NCBI GenBank assembly: GCA_934096945.1
Contig: CAKOND010000021.1
Span: 1-12,241, forward strand
DNA from: an uncultured Bacilli bacterium
GTDB lineage: Bacteria; Bacillota_I; Bacilli_A; RF39; UBA660
Direction: 5' to 3'
DNA: 12,241 nt
Shown here: in pieces, positions 5,673 to 12,241 of the stretch
Numbering within the stretch: the stretch's first letter is position 1
How the letters are laid out: the number at the start of each line of letters is the position of its first letter
Translations under genes and position numbers: made by a program
Notes under the pieces: model-generated
Told to the model about the DNA's origin: nothing
The model's input: only the letters and a program-made list of their open reading frames with translations
The model's database searches: none

Positions 5673-5679
5673 CCTTTTT

Positions 5680-5707
5680 AAAAAACAAAAAAGAGCTTTA
5701 TGCCCTT
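5680..5707 (-). terminator. Intrinsic terminator of the rpmG-efp unit
   Basis: On the minus strand AAGGGC, a 5-nt loop ATAAA and GCTCTT form a 6-pair stem (one G-U), followed by TTTTGTTTTTT. The stem overlaps the last codons of efp. The rightward nuclease tail ends just before it, so the two units converge here. Confidence 0.6.
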
Positions 5708-6258
5708 CCAGAATATTTTCCATCCTTAGTTGAAATTATAATTTTTTCACCTTCATTTATAAATAAAGGAACTTTAACTATATAACCAGTTTCAATTTTA
5801 GCATCTTTACTTGCATTTGTTGCAGTGTTACCTTTAACTGCTGGTTCTGTTTCAATAACTTCATATTCAACTTTTTCAGGTAATGTAATACCAATTATTT
5901 CTCCATCATAGTTATCAATATCAATTTCTAATCCTTCTTTAATGAAATTAACATTGTCCCCTAAAACTGATGCTGGAAGTTCTATTTGTTCATAAGTAGA
6001 ATTATTCATGAACACATAAGTATCTCCCATTTGATATAAATAACCTGCTTTAACTTTTTCAATATGAGCTTTAGTTATCTTAATATTGGTATTAAATGTA
6101 TCTTCAGTAACTGCTCCAGTTCTTAAATTTCTTCTTTTAATTCTTACAAAAGCAGGTCCTTTTCCAGGTTTTACATGTTGAAATTCAACAATAGTATATA
6201 AATTACCATCCATGATAATTGTCATACCATTTTTGATATCATTAATATTAATATCCAT
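5698..6258 (-). CDS. efp: Translation elongation factor P
   Basis: At 186 residues this is the standard length for EF-P, which enters the ribosomal E site and relieves stalling at consecutive prolines. All three beta-barrel domains are present. The domain I loop HVKPGKGPAF has the modified lysine at K33; in Bacillus the equivalent lysine carries 5-aminopentanol, and whether that applies here is unknown. Domain II begins around TFNTNIKITKAHIEK, and the C-terminal domain ends with the usual TGYIVKVPLFINEGEKI...GKYSGRA. A GAGG ribosome site lies 8 nt before the ATG. The gene lies 18 nt downstream of rpmG and is probably co-transcribed from the promoter ahead of it. Confidence 0.97.
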   Translation of the reverse strand: MDININDIKNGMTIIMDGNLYTIVEFQHVKPGKGPAFVRIKRRNLRTGAVTEDTFNTNIKITKAHIEKVKAGYLYQMGDTYVFMNNSTYEQIELPASVLGDNVNFIKEGLEIDIDNYDGEIIGITLPEKVEYEVIETEPAVKGNTATNASKDAKIETGYIVKVPLFINEGEKIIISTKDGKYSGRA

Positions 6259-6276
6259 ATTTAATCCTCTTTTCTA

Positions 6277-6441
6277 TTATTTCTTTTCTTTAGCAGCTAC
6301 TGTCTTTCTACATTTTGGGCAGTATCTATTTAATTCTAGACGGTCTGGAGTATTCTTTTTATTTTTACTAACTGGGCGTAATTCAAAACCACAAACAGAA
6401 CATCTCATAGTTACTTCACTACGATTTTCCTTTTTTGCCAT
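6277..6441 (-). CDS. rpmG: 50S ribosomal protein bL33
   Basis: A 54-residue protein, normal for bL33, of the zinc-binding type: two CxxC pairs (C14/C17 in CSVCG and C41/C44 in CPKC) around the conserved NTPDRLELNRYCPKCRK block. It binds 23S rRNA near the E site of the large subunit. Cysteine-containing bL33 is usually replaced by a cysteine-free paralogue under zinc limitation in organisms that have both; no second copy is in view. A strong GAGGAGG ribosome site precedes the ATG. It is the first gene of a leftward unit with efp, two proteins that both work at or next to the ribosomal E site. Confidence 0.95.
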   Translation of the reverse strand: MAKKENRSEVTMRCSVCGFELRPVSKNKKNTPDRLELNRYCPKCRKTVAAKEKK

Positions 6442-6474
6442 AATTATTCCTCCTCACTTAAATAACTCCTTTTA

Positions 6475-6502
6475 ATTATACCAAAAATATAGTATTTTTC
6501 AA
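6475..6502 (-). promoter_or_regulatory. Promoter of rpmG-efp
   Basis: Reading leftward, TTGAAA (6502-6497) and a consensus TATAAT (6480-6475) are separated by 16 bp, ~35 bp before the rpmG ATG. This is the strongest-looking leftward promoter in the window, as expected for a ribosomal gene. Confidence 0.75.
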
Positions 6503-6658
6503 CCAATTTAAAGAAATTTTATGAAAAAATTAAAACTTTTCTTTTATATTCGCTTATTATTATACAAAAATGTAATTTTTTAGCCACATTTATATTTGAC
6601 ATTATATATATTTTTATGTTAGATTAAATATGGAATAATTTTTACCAAATTTTAGTAA

Positions 6659-6687
6659 TTGATTATTATAAAATTATGATATATAAT
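6659..6687 (+). promoter_or_regulatory. Promoter of the polymerase Y-yolD operon
   Basis: TTGATT (6659-6664) and TATAAT (6682-6687) are 17 bp apart, 32 bp before the ATG at 6720. A second candidate, TTGACA (6596-6601) with TTAGAT (6619-6624), also at 17 bp, lies further upstream. I found no LexA-type CGAAC-N4-GTTCG box in the spacer, so SOS control cannot be claimed from sequence. Confidence 0.6.
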
Positions 6688-6719
6688 AAGCATATAAACA
6701 AATGTTTGGAGGTACTGTT

Positions 6720-7982
6720 ATGGATGATATGTACGCAAAAAGAAATATAATGTGTATAGATTTAAAAAGTTTTTTTGCATCATGTGAATGTGTTGAACGG
6801 GGACTGGATCCATTTAAAGTACCTTTGGTAGTTGCTAATAAGAAGCAAGGAAATGGTGCTATAACACTAGCAGTTACTCCCGCACTAAAAAGACGTGGTA
6901 TTCCCGGAAGAGTTAGACTTTATGATATACCTCGGGAAATAAAATATGAAATTGTGCCACCGAGAATGAAGTTATATATTGAAAAAAGCAAACAAGTTGT
7001 TGGCATTTATCTTGACTATGTAGCTCCAGAAGATTTACATATTTACTCTATTGATGAATGTTTTTTAGATGTTACTGATTACTTAAAATTATATAAAAAA
7101 AGTGATTATGAACTAGCTGAAGAAATACTTAAAGCTGTAGAAGCAAAAACTGGACTCACCGCAACATGTGGTATTGGACCGAACCTTTTACTTGCTAAAG
7201 TTGCCATGGATACAGAAGCTAAAAAATATAAAAATGGGATAGCTAAATGGACTTATGATGATGTACCAGAAAAATTATGGTCAATTACTCCCCTTTCTAA
7301 GATGTGGGGAATTGGTCCTAGAATGGAAAAGAAACTAAATAATTTAAATATTTATACCATCGGAGAACTGGCTCACTTTGATAAAAATATTTTAAAAGAT
7401 AAATTTGGTGTTATGGGACAAGAACTTTGGAATCATGCTAATGGCATTGATTTAAGTAAAATTAGTGATTTTAAAGTAACACCTAAAGATAAATCATATA
7501 GTCATTCACAAGTATTATTTAAAGATTATGATGGAAACAATATTAAACTTATTATTGCGGAAATGGTTGATGTATTATGTGCAAGACTCAGAGCTAGTAA
7601 TAAAGAGACACGAGTAATTGGTTTTGGTACTCGTTATTCAAAAGATGTAGATGGTGGTTTTTATCACTCAATAAAGCTTGAAACTCCGACGGATAGTCCT
7701 AGGGAAATAACTAATATATGTTTTCTAATATTTGATAGATATTATAACAATTTACCTATTAGAAAGGTAAGTATTTCTTGTGGTGGTCTTACTAAAAAAA
7801 AAGGAGTTCAACTTAATTTATTTGAGCCAATTGAAAATAAAAAAGATGAAGTAAAAGTTAATACTGCAATCGATGAAATAAAAAGTAAATTTGGCAAAAA
7901 TAGCATTGTTAAAGCAAGTAGTCTTCTTCCTGATTCAACCGCCATAGCTAGAAATGAGAAAATTGGAGGTCACCATGAATAA
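6720..7982 (+). CDS. Y-family DNA polymerase, UvrX/UmuC type
   Basis: A 420-residue translesion polymerase of the ImpB/MucB/SamB (UmuC-like) group, closest in style to Bacillus UvrX (YqjW/YozK). The palm carries the metal ligands D14 in CIDLKSFFAS and D112-E113 in YSIDECFLDV, with F18/F19 in the steric-gate position. LSKMWGIGPRMEKKLNNL (near residues 195-215) is the helix-hairpin-helix thumb, and QLNLF at 364-368 is a beta-clamp binding motif. All catalytic parts are intact, so the enzyme should be active and error-prone. I chose ATG 6720 because TTGGAGG sits 7 nt before it; the in-frame ATG at 6702 precedes that site. Its stop overlaps the next start by 8 nt, so translation is coupled to the YolD-like partner, the usual arrangement for this polymerase class. 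Confidence 0.93.
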   Translation: MDDMYAKRNIMCIDLKSFFASCECVERGLDPFKVPLVVANKKQGNGAITLAVTPALKRRGIPGRVRLYDIPREIKYEIVPPRMKLYIEKSKQVVGIYLDYVAPEDLHIYSIDECFLDVTDYLKLYKKSDYELAEEILKAVEAKTGLTATCGIGPNLLLAKVAMDTEAKKYKNGIAKWTYDDVPEKLWSITPLSKMWGIGPRMEKKLNNLNIYTIGELAHFDKNILKDKFGVMGQELWNHANGIDLSKISDFKVTPKDKSYSHSQVLFKDYDGNNIKLIIAEMVDVLCARLRASNKETRVIGFGTRYSKDVDGGFYHSIKLETPTDSPREITNICFLIFDRYYNNLPIRKVSISCGGLTKKKGVQLNLFEPIENKKDEVKVNTAIDEIKSKFGKNSIVKASSLLPDSTAIARNEKIGGHHE

Positions 7983-8295
7983 AGATCGAGGAATGATAAA
8001 GTGGATGCCATTTAATTCTGTTGTAAGTAATAAGGAGGTTCTTTACTCTATTATGCGAGAAAAAGAAAGAATAAATAAACCTATTATGAGTGATGATGAA
8101 AAATATGGTATAGAACAAGCAATAATAGATGCATTTTATATGCAAAACAAAGTAAATATTATTTATTATAAAAATGGATACACATATGAATATAATGGCA
8201 CAATAAAAAAAATAGATAGTTCAAACAAACTTATCTATTTAACAAATTTTTGTATTTTATTTAATCAAATTATCAAAGTAACTGATATTAAGTAG
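7975..8295 (+). CDS. YolD-like protein
   Basis: A 106-residue protein with the YolD pattern: DRGMIKWMPF at the start, a central LYSIMREKERINKPIMSDDEK and a C-terminal part built of short beta-strands (NIIYYKNGYTYEYNGTIKKID). YolD-like proteins are found next to UvrX-type polymerases and have been regarded as UmuD-like accessory factors; the exact role is not settled. GGAGGT lies 4 nt upstream of the ATG, inside the 3' end of the polymerase gene. A terminator overlaps its last codons, closing a two-gene operon. Confidence 0.88.
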   Translation: MNKDRGMIKWMPFNSVVSNKEVLYSIMREKERINKPIMSDDEKYGIEQAIIDAFYMQNKVNIIYYKNGYTYEYNGTIKKIDSSNKLIYLTNFCILFNQIIKVTDIK

Positions 8296-8305
8296 TTACT
8301 TTTTT
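8275..8305 (+). terminator. Terminator between yolD and the leftward membrane protein
   Basis: AAAGTAACT (8275-8283) and AGTTACTTT (8294-8302) form a perfect 9-bp stem with a 10-nt loop, followed by TTT. It contains the stop of the YolD-like gene and abuts the stop of the convergent gene at 8304, so it may serve both directions, though the rightward T-run is better. Confidence 0.7.
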
Positions 8306-9155
8306 AATAATTTATTGATACAAAATAGTATTTACCAGTACTACTTTTCTTAAATGTCCATTTATATTCTTTTAATAATTCAACATTATTAAATTCATTA
8401 ATGTTTCCAGAGTAAGTTGTAATTACATTTTGTTTTAAAGCAGTATCATAAACGTTATAGTTATTTTCTGAAGTTGATACAAAATAACCAAATGATTCAT
8501 AAATATATAAATAATCTTCACTTGTGGTAACTTTATTTATACTTTTATATGTATAATCACTAGATACACTGCAGGCATTTAATGTTATTTTATAGCCTTC
8601 ATCAACAAAACTAATATTAAAACCATATATAGTTTGTTCATTTAATTCACTAATATTTTGAACAAATGAAGTATCGTTAAATATAGTTTCGGCAGTTTCT
8701 GTAATTTTGTCTAAAGTTATAATACTTTCAGTATTTTCACATGTTATACCAAGATATTTAAAGATTAATGCAAACTTTAAATTATTGTCTAAATTATCAC
8801 TTGATACTAAAACTCCAGAATAAATATTTGGGAAAATAGCTTTTAATGAATTGTTATTTGTTACATCCACTAGAGCATAGGCATCATTTACAATTACAGA
8901 TGTAGTTGGTATTTCTTCTTCTTCTTTTTGTTCTACTTCAACCATATCACTATGTGCAGCATTAAAGTTTTTAAATCCTACATAAAATGGATATAATGAA
9001 TACCACATTAACCAAAGAACAAGTACACTAATTATAATTGTACCAATTTCATCTTTAGATAGTTTAATTCCTTTCTTATTATTTTGTTTATTTTCTAAAA
9101 AAGAAAATTTTTCCTCTTCTTCTCTTAAAAGAGGTTCTAAATTTTTATTTTCCAT
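8304..9155 (-). CDS. Single-pass membrane protein of unknown function
   Basis: I do not recognise this 283-residue protein. An acidic then basic N-terminus (residues 1-35, EEEEKF...NKKGIKLSK) precedes one strong hydrophobic segment at about 37-60 (IGTIIISVLVLWLMWYSLYP), followed by an acidic linker (VEQKEEEEIP) and ~195 residues rich in Ser/Thr/Asn/Tyr, probably outside the cell. It resembles a cytoplasm-in anchored extracellular domain with two cysteines (in GITCEN and NACSVS). I prefer ATG 9155 (AGGGTGAT 6 nt upstream) over GTG 9158. It follows dnaI by ~70 bp in the same direction. A TATAAT (minus, 9180-9175) in the gap suggests its own promoter, but the nearest -35-like TTGATA is only 14 bp away. 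No catalytic motif is visible. Confidence 0.75.
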   Translation of the reverse strand: MENKNLEPLLREEEEKFSFLENKQNNKKGIKLSKDEIGTIIISVLVLWLMWYSLYPFYVGFKNFNAAHSDMVEVEQKEEEEIPTTSVIVNDAYALVDVTNNNSLKAIFPNIYSGVLVSSDNLDNNLKFALIFKYLGITCENTESIITLDKITETAETIFNDTSFVQNISELNEQTIYGFNISFVDEGYKITLNACSVSSDYTYKSINKVTTSEDYLYIYESFGYFVSTSENNYNVYDTALKQNVITTYSGNINEFNNVELLKEYKWTFKKSSTGKYYFVSINY

Positions 9156-9226
9156 CACTAATCACCCTATCTTTATTATATAATACCACAAAATTATCAA
9201 TTTAAAAAGTGAAAATTTAATTTTTT

Positions 9227-10114
9227 TTAATTTCTTCGATTAATACTTACAAGTTCTATATCTTCCGTTAATTGTTTTATTCTTTCAATTATTCTTCTTG
9301 CTTTTACCTTATCTTCACTATTTTTGGCAGTTGCTAAATGATTTTCTAATTCTTCAATTGTTAAATTTGAGGTAAAAAATGTCGTAAGTTTATTATTCAT
9401 TCTGTACTGAAGAATTGTTCCAAGAATTTCATCTCTTCCCCATTCTGTTACTTTTTCTGCTCCTATATCATCAATTAATAAAATATCAACATTTTGATAA
9501 TAATTAATTTTGTCTTGAGCTAAACTAAAGTCTTCTTTCATGTTTCTTAGTACTTCAGGAAAATAGACAATTTCAATGCTTGCATCTTTATTTTTTTCAA
9601 GTTCATTTAAAAGTGCAGCGATTAAATAAGTTTTACCACTTCCAAAAGAACCATGTAAATATAAACCTTTTAAAGTATTAACTTTTTCATAATTATTATA
9701 AAAATTCATAAGCCATTTAATTACTTTAGCTCTTTTTTTATCATTAATATCTATATCTTTTATTCTAGCATTATTTATTTCATTTAGTTTACTTTCTTTT
9801 TCGTGCATTTTTTTTTCTAATTCTTTTTGGAATTTACAAGGCATATAAATAAATTTTAGTGAACCATCATAGTCTGGATATAGAACATGACCTTCGAGTT
9901 TGTTTTTACACATGAATAAACCTTTACAATTTTTACAATTTTTAAGTTCTTCAACAGTATCCATAAGCTTGGTATTATTTTTTAAAACTACTTCTTTAGG
10001 AAGTTTACATCTTTTTATAAGAGAACAAAAATCACTATCTTTTAATGATTTTTCTAGTTCTCTACTTAATTCTTTTTCGATTTTTTCACTTAGTGTCATA
10101 TTAACTTTTTCCAT
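9227..10114 (-). CDS. dnaI: Primosomal protein DnaI, helicase loader
   Basis: A 295-residue AAA+ ATPase that, with DnaB and DnaD, loads the replicative helicase (DnaC in Bacillus naming) onto DNA during initiation and restart. The N-terminal domain has a zinc-site pattern (C60, C63, C69, with H76 and C93 nearby), expected for helicase binding in DnaI. A helical linker at ~94-135 precedes the ATPase core. Walker A is GSFGSGKT (155-162, K161), Walker B is ILLIDD (211-216), and RRIIERIKQL near the end fits the arginine/sensor region. GGAG lies 8 nt upstream of the ATG. The start overlaps the dnaB stop by one base (TAATG), so the two proteins are translationally coupled. Length and domain order are normal for the family. 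Confidence 0.94.
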   Translation of the reverse strand: MEKVNMTLSEKIEKELSRELEKSLKDSDFCSLIKRCKLPKEVVLKNNTKLMDTVEELKNCKNCKGLFMCKNKLEGHVLYPDYDGSLKFIYMPCKFQKELEKKMHEKESKLNEINNARIKDIDINDKKRAKVIKWLMNFYNNYEKVNTLKGLYLHGSFGSGKTYLIAALLNELEKNKDASIEIVYFPEVLRNMKEDFSLAQDKINYYQNVDILLIDDIGAEKVTEWGRDEILGTILQYRMNNKLTTFFTSNLTIEELENHLATAKNSEDKVKARRIIERIKQLTEDIELVSINRRN

Positions 10115-11379
10115 TATTTAAACTCCTTTAGTAAATTTTCTAGTTCTTGTTTATCAGCATCAGACATTTCTTCTACTTTTTCGGTTTTATTAAACCAAAC
10201 TGGTTCTTTTGATGCTTTAACTGTATCTAACTTTTTCGTAAATTTCTTATTCTCTTTTTCAGCAAAATCCATTGCTTCACTAGCATTTTTAAGTCCTGCT
10301 CTTTTCCACTGTCCAGCAATAGTTTCAATATAATTAGTGGCAAGCTTATTATTATTTTTTCTTAAAACATAATCTAAAAGAACATTAACTACAGCGGGAG
10401 GCATCTCTAAATCTATTATTAAATTTTCTATTAATTTAATATCTCTACTTGTTGGTTTGGCACCACCATACTTATTTCTTAAAAAATCAACAGGATTAAG
10501 TTTTTCAAACATTTCAATAATTTTACCACGCATAGAATTATCTCCGGCTGGGCTTTTCAAATATTCGGGTTGTGACCTATATATTAAGGTTGGCAAGGTT
10601 CCATTATTAAATTGATACATTTTTCGAGCATTAATTCTTAAGCTATTTTTGTCTATCATGCCATATTCATTTAACACGCTACGGACAAGTTCAATCATTT
10701 TTAAGGTATCTATTTTATAAATAAATGCTAAATCATTAATTAATTCTTTAGTCTTTTTAGTAAATACCTTTTCATTAATTATGCCTTTTGGAATACTTGA
10801 TAAAATTAAATCAAAATCAACTTGATCTTTTACTTCAATATCATTGATACTTCTTTCTTTTACATCTACTACTGATACATTTATGCCACTTTCCATCACG
10901 TCATCTAATTTTTTAGTAATATCAATATACTCTTTAGTATCAACTTTTAATTTTTGATATTGTTTTTTTAAATATTCATATTCTGTTGCACCGATATTAT
11001 TGTAAAGAACTATATTAAGAATGGGATGATTAAAAAATTCACTTGGTGATAATGGTGAATATATTTCATATATATAGTTATTTACATCCCCTTTTTTAAA
11101 ATATGTTTTAAGTAAACCTGTTGCTTCTAAAGCTTCACGAGCTTCTTTTAAAACTTTTAATGGTGTCTTTAAAAGACTCATTAAATGATGATGAGTAAAA
11201 TCTCTGGAAACGCCTTTTGCTTCTTCAAGATCATTAATTAAAATAAGATATAAAGATATAGCTAGGTGACCAATAATAGGTTCATAAAAAGATATTAAAT
11301 ATTTACGATCAGCATCCGTTAGAATAGTTTTATTTATAACTACATATCTATCTGCTGGAAGTAATGTTGCATCGATCAT
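10114..11379 (-). CDS. dnaB: Replication initiation/membrane attachment protein DnaB
   Basis: A 421-residue protein of the Bacillus-type DnaB (DnaB/DnaD structural family), not the hexameric helicase. It helps load that helicase at the origin and at stalled forks and recruits DnaI. The N-terminal ~120 residues are a winged-helix-like domain (YLISFYEPIIGHLAISLYL). The middle is helical. The C-terminal DnaD-like domain carries the YxxxIxxxW motif (Y350, I354, W358 in NYIETIAGQW). The tail is charged and acidic. I chose ATG 11379, with GAGGTG 6 nt upstream; an in-frame GTG at 11388 lies inside that site. It is followed immediately by dnaI. A promoter-like TATAAT upstream suggests transcription independent of dedA. 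Confidence 0.9.
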   Translation of the reverse strand: MIDATLLPADRYVVINKTILTDADRKYLISFYEPIIGHLAISLYLILINDLEEAKGVSRDFTHHHLMSLLKTPLKVLKEAREALEATGLLKTYFKKGDVNNYIYEIYSPLSPSEFFNHPILNIVLYNNIGATEYEYLKKQYQKLKVDTKEYIDITKKLDDVMESGINVSVVDVKERSINDIEVKDQVDFDLILSSIPKGIINEKVFTKKTKELINDLAFIYKIDTLKMIELVRSVLNEYGMIDKNSLRINARKMYQFNNGTLPTLIYRSQPEYLKSPAGDNSMRGKIIEMFEKLNPVDFLRNKYGGAKPTSRDIKLIENLIIDLEMPPAVVNVLLDYVLRKNNNKLATNYIETIAGQWKRAGLKNASEAMDFAEKENKKFTKKLDTVKASKEPVWFNKTEKVEEMSDADKQELENLLKEFK

Positions 11380-11404
11380 AATTAACACCTCACTTATAAC
11401 AAAT

Positions 11405-11433
11405 ATTATAACATTTCTTTATACTTTTGTCTT
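11405..11433 (-). promoter_or_regulatory. Putative promoter of dnaB-dnaI
   Basis: Reading leftward, AAGACA (11433-11428) and consensus TATAAT (11410-11405) are 17 bp apart in the dedA-dnaB gap, ~25 bp before the dnaB ATG. Read-through from dedA is also possible because no terminator is seen between them. Confidence 0.55.
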
Positions 11434-11436
11434 TAA

Positions 11437-12045
11437 TTATTTAGCTCTTTTTTTATAAAATTTATATAAAACATAAATAAATATAACTGACATTATAATT
11501 ACAACTATTATTTTGTATTTATCTAAAATATCAAGCATAATGCTCCAATTTTCTGATAATTTATGACCAAGACATATTAAAACTGTATTCCATATTAATG
11601 AACCACAAAGAGTATAAACTATAAACTTTATCATAGGCATTTCACTCATACCAGCGGGAATTGAAATTAAACTTCTAACTATTGGCACAAATCTACAGAA
11701 AAATACACTCTTGTTTCCTTTGTTATCAAACCATGCATCTGCCTTATCAATATCTTTTTCTTTTAAAAATAAAACTTTTCCTATTTTACCACGCACTATT
11801 TTCTTTAATCTGTCTTTATTTAATATTTTACCTACATAATAAAGTAAAATGGCACCAAGTAAACTTCCAAGGCTTGAAGAAATTATCATAAGCATGACAT
11901 TAAGAGTAGTATAACTCGTCATAAAACCACTTAAAAGAAGTATTACTTCTGATGGAATCGGAGGGAATATATTTTCTATAAATATGAGAAAGAAACTTCC
12001 AAAGTAACTATACTTTTCTAGTATCATTAATATAAATTCTTGCAT
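11437..12045 (-). CDS. DedA-family membrane protein
   Basis: A 202-residue integral membrane protein of the DedA/VTT (SNARE-associated) family, some of whose members (Bacillus UptA, E. coli DedA proteins) return undecaprenyl phosphate or other lipids across the cytoplasmic membrane. Family hallmarks are the re-entrant motif ENIFPPIPSEVILLLSG (residues 24-40) and the second re-entrant segment VFFCRFVPIVRSLISIPAG (114-132) with conserved R118, P121, R124 and G132. Further membrane segments lie near 48-72, 138-160 and 176-195, and a charged loop (NKDRLKKIVRGKIGK) faces the cytoplasm. AAAGGTGAT precedes the ATG. The substrate cannot be deduced from sequence. It is the first of the leftward genes in view, 57 bp upstream of dnaB. 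Confidence 0.92.
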   Translation of the reverse strand: MQEFILMILEKYSYFGSFFLIFIENIFPPIPSEVILLLSGFMTSYTTLNVMLMIISSSLGSLLGAILLYYVGKILNKDRLKKIVRGKIGKVLFLKEKDIDKADAWFDNKGNKSVFFCRFVPIVRSLISIPAGMSEMPMIKFIVYTLCGSLIWNTVLICLGHKLSENWSIMLDILDKYKIIVVIIMSVIFIYVLYKFYKKRAK

Positions 12046-12107
12046 GTAATCACCTTTATAATATTATTCCTTATTAAAATTATTTTTCCTTTAAACAACT
12101 CAATATT

Positions 12108-12116
12108 ATTATATCA
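12108..12116 (-). promoter_or_regulatory. Extended -10 promoter element before dedA
   Basis: On the minus strand TGATATAAT gives a TG-N-TATAAT extended -10 box ~63 bp before the dedA ATG. No good -35 box is seen at 17 bp, which extended -10 promoters can tolerate. Confidence 0.45.
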
Positions 12117-12130
12117 CGTTTCAATAATTT

Positions 12131-12155
12131 TAAAAAAAACTCACTAAAAAAGTGA
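12131..12155 (-). terminator. Weak minus-strand terminator for a gene to the right
   Basis: On the minus strand TCACT, TTTTT and AGTGA (12155-12141) form a short stem, followed by G and eight T (12139-12132). It would end a leftward transcript coming from beyond the window edge and separate it from dedA. Confidence 0.45.
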
Positions 12156-12173
12156 AAAAGCCAATTAAAATGT

Positions 12174-12221
12174 AACCTATAAAGTGGACTTTCAAAAAAA
12201 GAGAGACCTACTTTATAGGTT
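12174..12221 (+). repeat. Long imperfect hairpin at the right window edge
   Basis: AACCTATAAAGT (12174-12185) and ACTTTATAGGTT (12210-12221) are a perfect 12-bp inverted repeat. Pairing continues imperfectly inward (GGACTTTC against GAGAGACC) around an A7 loop, giving ~18-20 pairs. On the plus strand a T-run follows, so it looks like a rightward terminator, yet no rightward gene precedes it here. It could instead be part of a mobile-element end that continues outside the window. Confidence 0.55.
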
Positions 12222-12241
12222 TTTATTATGTCTTGTTGTAT

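Noticed and set aside
6212..6475. Plus-strand open frame opposite efp and rpmG
   Set aside because: Antisense shadow of two clearly recognised genes, with no ribosome site.
6480..6719. LexA operator in front of the translesion polymerase
   Set aside because: No CGAAC-N4-GTTCG or close variant was found on either strand.
1..12241. CRISPR arrays, tRNA or rRNA genes, riboswitches, UGA recoding
   Set aside because: No regularly spaced repeats, cloverleaf-like sequences or riboswitch cores were recognised. UGA serves as a stop in several genes while TGG encodes tryptophan.

Overview
The window looks like chromosomal DNA of a low-GC, Gram-positive-type bacterium (Bacillota, Bacilli side). It carries a DnaB/DnaI helicase-loading pair, a UvrX-type Y-family polymerase with a YolD partner, Shine-Dalgarno sites of the AGGTGAT/GGAGG type, and AT-rich spacers. 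UGA is used as a stop and tryptophan is encoded by TGG, so this is genetic code 11, not the Mycoplasma code. The surface-protein architecture and the IS4-type element suggest an uncultured gut Bacilli lineage (RF39-like); that is inference from remembered protein styles, not a database result.

Left part (1-3240). A complete IS4-type insertion sequence (8-1555) has 17-bp imperfect terminal inverted repeats, one transposase, and a leader hairpin that can hide the transposase start codon. Three bases beyond its right end is the stop codon of a leftward gene for a large membrane-anchored surface protein (1559-3130). The last ~175 bp of that gene are about 52% GC, against roughly 33-37% immediately upstream. 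They encode a C-terminus with the layout of a diversity-generating retroelement (DGR) variable region: NNY codons between invariant V/G codons, then G-V-R-P. No reverse transcriptase or template repeat is in the window, so the retroelement, if it exists, acts from elsewhere.

Middle part (3244-5672). A rightward short M3-like zinc peptidase is followed by a strong terminator. Next comes a decayed 5' copy of a DUF1016/YhcG-type PDDEXK nuclease gene (4432-4755), then a second, better preserved copy (4771-5535) whose last 46 codons are frameshifted (5532-5672). The decayed copy holds three successive divergent versions of one ~65-bp segment of the nuclease gene. At least two of these and the live gene are built around a palindrome, and the palindrome differs each time. 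This is the most unusual structure in the window beside the DGR target.

Right part (5690-12241). Leftward rpmG-efp (ribosomal protein bL33, elongation factor P) is divergent from rightward polymerase Y-yolD, which overlap by 8 nt. A leftward block then reads dedA, dnaB, dnaI and a single-pass membrane protein of unknown function. dnaB and dnaI overlap by one base (TAATG) and together would load the replicative helicase. The right edge has a minus-strand terminator and a long imperfect hairpin of unknown origin.
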